Below, piece after piece: positions 7,074-8,519 of a stretch of 8,519 nucleotides of DNA (position 1 is the stretch's first letter; the number at the start of each line of letters is the position of its first letter). The translations under genes were made by a program, and so were the position numbers. The notes beneath the pieces are model-generated. The model was not told the DNA's origin. It saw nothing but the letters and a program-made list of their open reading frames with translations, and did not search any database. This DNA comes from Flavobacteriales bacterium (GTDB taxonomy: Bacteria > Bacteroidota > Bacteroidia > Flavobacteriales > Flavobacteriaceae), in NCBI GenBank assembly GCA_002747735.1, contig PDQE01000024.1, positions 1 through 8,519 of the forward strand, written 5' to 3'.

Positions 7074-7123
7074 GTAAGTGCTAATTAACAAAATTTTGGA
7101 TTAAAGATTAAAATACTTAACAA

Positions 7124-7131
7124 CAAACGTA
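7124..7131 (-). promoter_or_regulatory. -7 element for the rhomboid gene
   Basis: Read on the minus strand this is TACGTTTG, a perfect TAnnTTTG match, 50 nt before the preferred ATG at 7073. No TTG is seen at the -33 distance, where the outer arm of the neighbouring inverted repeat lies. Motif-based only. Confidence 0.4.
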
Positions 7132-7148
7132 TATAACACCTCATCTTT

Positions 7149-7199
7149 GCACTTAAAAACCTTTGAAATATCTTGATATTTCTTCATGCTTTTAAGTAC
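7149..7199. repeat. Nested inverted repeat between the rhomboid gene and rarA
   Basis: The outer arms GCACTTAAAA (7149-7158) and TTTTAAGTAC (7190-7199) pair with one mismatch. Inside is a perfect palindrome with a 2-nt centre, GAAATATC-TT-GATATTTC (7165-7182). The inner element is too tight to fold well as an RNA hairpin but has the form of a dimeric protein-binding site. It lies upstream of both divergent genes, near the expected -33 position of the rhomboid promoter. Confidence 0.5.
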
Positions 7200-7269
7200 A
7201 AATCTAAAGTATTCCTATACGTTCTGTGAAAACAAGATTAACCGAATTCAGGTTAAAACAAATCCATAG

Positions 7270-7301
7270 TTAAAAACTTCCAATATTATCCCGTATTTTT
7301 G
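7270..7301 (+). promoter_or_regulatory. Promoter of rarA
   Basis: TATTTTTG at 7294-7301 is a perfect TAnnTTTG element. A partial -33 (TTA, 7270-7272) lies 21 nt upstream. The -7 element ends 4 nt before the ATG at 7306, so the transcript would start at or next to the start codon. Confidence 0.55.
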
Positions 7302-7305
7302 TCTT

Positions 7306-8519
7306 ATGAATACACCTTTAGCAGAACGCATCCGGCCAAAAAAATTGTCTGATTATATTAGTCAGGAGCATCTTGTAGGGGCAGATGGCTCACTTACCCG
7401 GCATATAAAAAGCGGCGTTATTCCTTCGCTTATTTTATGGGGCCCACCTGGTGTGGGTAAGACCACATTGGCAGAAATTATTGCTGTGGAATCCGGCAGG
7501 CCGTTTTATACCTTGAGTGCTATAAATTCCGGTGTTAAAGATGTACGAGAAGTTATAGAAAAGGCAAAGCAAAGCAGTGGTTTATTTACCACCAAAAATC
7601 CAATTTTATTTATAGATGAAATTCATCGTTTTAGTAAGTCCCAGCAAGATTCACTGCTTGGGGCAGTGGAGAAGGGTTGGGTTACACTGATAGGAGCCAC
7701 CACTGAGAATCCCAGTTTTGAAGTTATTCCGGCTTTATTGTCCAGATGCCAAACATATATTCTCAATGATTTTAGTAAAGAAGATTTGCTAGCATTGTTG
7801 GAAAGAGCCATGGAAGTAGATGAGGTTATTTCCAAAAAAAGTATAAAGATAAAGGAAGCCAATGCCTTGCTGCGGGTTTCGGGTGGCGATGCCAGAAAAT
7901 TGCTCAATATTTTTGAGCTATTGGTGGATGCTGATGTTGATGATATTGAGATAACGGATAAAATGGTGTTAGAAAAGATTCAACACAAAGCAGCAAGATA
8001 TGATAAAACGGGTGAACAACATTATGATATTATTTCTGCATTTATCAAATCTATTCGTGGCAGTGACCCCAATGCCGCGGTATATTGGCTTGCCAGAATG
8101 GTTGAAGGTGGCGAAGATGTAAAATTTATTGCCCGCAGGTTGATAATTTTGGCATCAGAAGATATTGGCAATGCCAATCCTAATGCTTTATTATTGGCTA
8201 ATGCCACTTTTCAATCCGTTTCGATAATTGGCTATCCGGAAGCAAGAATTATCCTCAGTCAATGTGCTGTTTATCTGGCCAATTCGCCAAAGAGTAATGC
8301 TACCTATGAAGCCATTGGCAAAGCCCTGCAAACCGTAAAGCAAACCGGAGATTTATCCGTACCGCTACATTTGAGAAATGCTCCAACTAAACTAATGAAA
8401 GACTTGGAATATGGCAAAGGCTATGCCTACGCCCACAGCTATGAAGGCAATTTTGTACATCAGGAATTTCTGCCCAAAGAAATTAGCAATACCAAATTCT
8501 ACGAACCTGGCAAAAATAC
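7306..8519 (+). CDS. rarA: Replication-associated recombination protein A (AAA+ ATPase), 3'-truncated by window
   Basis: 404 codons are visible and the frame is open to the window edge; family length is about 420-450, so only the extreme C-terminus is missing. RarA/MgsA is a tetrameric AAA+ ATPase related to clamp-loader subunits and eukaryotic WRNIP1, acting at stalled replication forks. Walker A is GPPGVGKTT (46-54) and Walker B is LFIDE (101-105), followed by IHRF. Sensor 1 lies in GATTENPSF (130-138), the arginine finger is Arg147 in SRC, and sensor 2 is Arg197 in GGDARK. The C-terminal MgsA-type domain includes [16 protein letters not shown] (250-265) and the [10 protein letters not shown] segment (283-292). 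The [19 protein letters not shown] opening is typical of the family and fixes the start. All catalytic residues are present. Confidence 0.97.
   Translation, partial: MNTPLAERIRPKKLSDYISQEHLVGADGSLTRHIKSGVIPSLILWGPPGVGKTTLAEIIAVESGRPFYTLSAINSGVKDVREVIEKAKQSSGLFTTKNPILFIDEIHRFSKSQQDSLLGAVEKGWVTLIGATTENPSFEVIPALLSRCQTYILNDFSKEDLLALLERAMEVDEVISKKSIKIKEANALLRVSGGDARKLLNIFELLVDADVDDIEITDKMVLEKIQHKAARYDKTGEQHYDIISAFIKSIRGSDPNAAVYWLARMVEGGEDVKFIARRLIILASEDIGNANPNALLLANATFQSVSIIGYPEARIILSQCAVYLANSPKSNATYEAIGKALQTVKQTGDLSVPLHLRNAPTKLMKDLEYGKGYAYAHSYEGNFVHQEFLPKEISNTKFYEPGKN

Noticed and set aside
7074..7091. TTG start for the rhomboid protein, adding six residues
   Set aside because: An ATG follows six codons later; the extra residues (LISTY region) add no recognisable signal.
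7623..8207. Minus-strand open frames inside rarA
   Set aside because: Antisense to conserved AAA+ and C-terminal domains of rarA.
1..8519. Defence system, prophage, transposon, CRISPR array or biosynthetic cluster
   Set aside because: All seven genes belong to known housekeeping or envelope families, none is a transposase, integrase or phage gene, and no regularly spaced repeats are present.

Overview
The window reads as an ordinary chromosomal segment of a Bacteroidota bacterium, most likely Flavobacteriia. The evidence is the AT-rich composition, start codons with no Shine-Dalgarno sequence in front of any gene, several matches to the Bacteroidota -7 promoter element TAnnTTTG, and the protein types: a lipoprotein-type dipeptidyl peptidase III, a membrane-anchored SRPBCC/GyrI-like protein, and a YceI-like protein. 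I assign the class by gene content and style only; I could not run a database search.

Layout. The left part (60-3003) holds three minus-strand genes. In transcription order they are an anchored SRPBCC + GyrI-like ligand-binding protein, then after a 204-bp gap an FAD-dependent amine/amino-acid-type oxidoreductase, whose end overlaps by 8 bp the start of an exported YceI-like protein. A 94-bp divergent promoter region separates them from a plus-strand peptidase family M49 (dipeptidyl peptidase III) gene with an intact zinc site and an apparent lipoprotein signal. A 311-bp gene-free stretch follows, containing a nested inverted-repeat structure, and then rsgA, the ribosome-assembly GTPase. rsgA converges on a six-TM rhomboid protease gene. 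The rhomboid gene is divergent from rarA (mgsA), a replication-associated AAA+ ATPase that runs off the right edge of the window.

The genes do not form one pathway. rsgA and rarA are housekeeping genes (30S maturation; replication-fork maintenance). The M49 peptidase, SRPBCC/GyrI-like protein and YceI-like protein all carry N-terminal export or anchor sequences, so the left half has an envelope flavour. The tightest functional hint is the overlap of the oxidoreductase and YceI genes, which suggests translational coupling.

I found no mobile element, CRISPR array, tRNA, rRNA, defence system or clearly novel system. The most interesting signals are regulatory: two genes (FAD oxidoreductase and rarA) whose -7 elements end only 4 nt before the ATG, predicting leaderless or nearly leaderless mRNAs; overlapping back-to-back promoters between the SRPBCC gene and the M49 gene; and two nested inverted repeats in the intergenic regions before rsgA and between the rhomboid gene and rarA.
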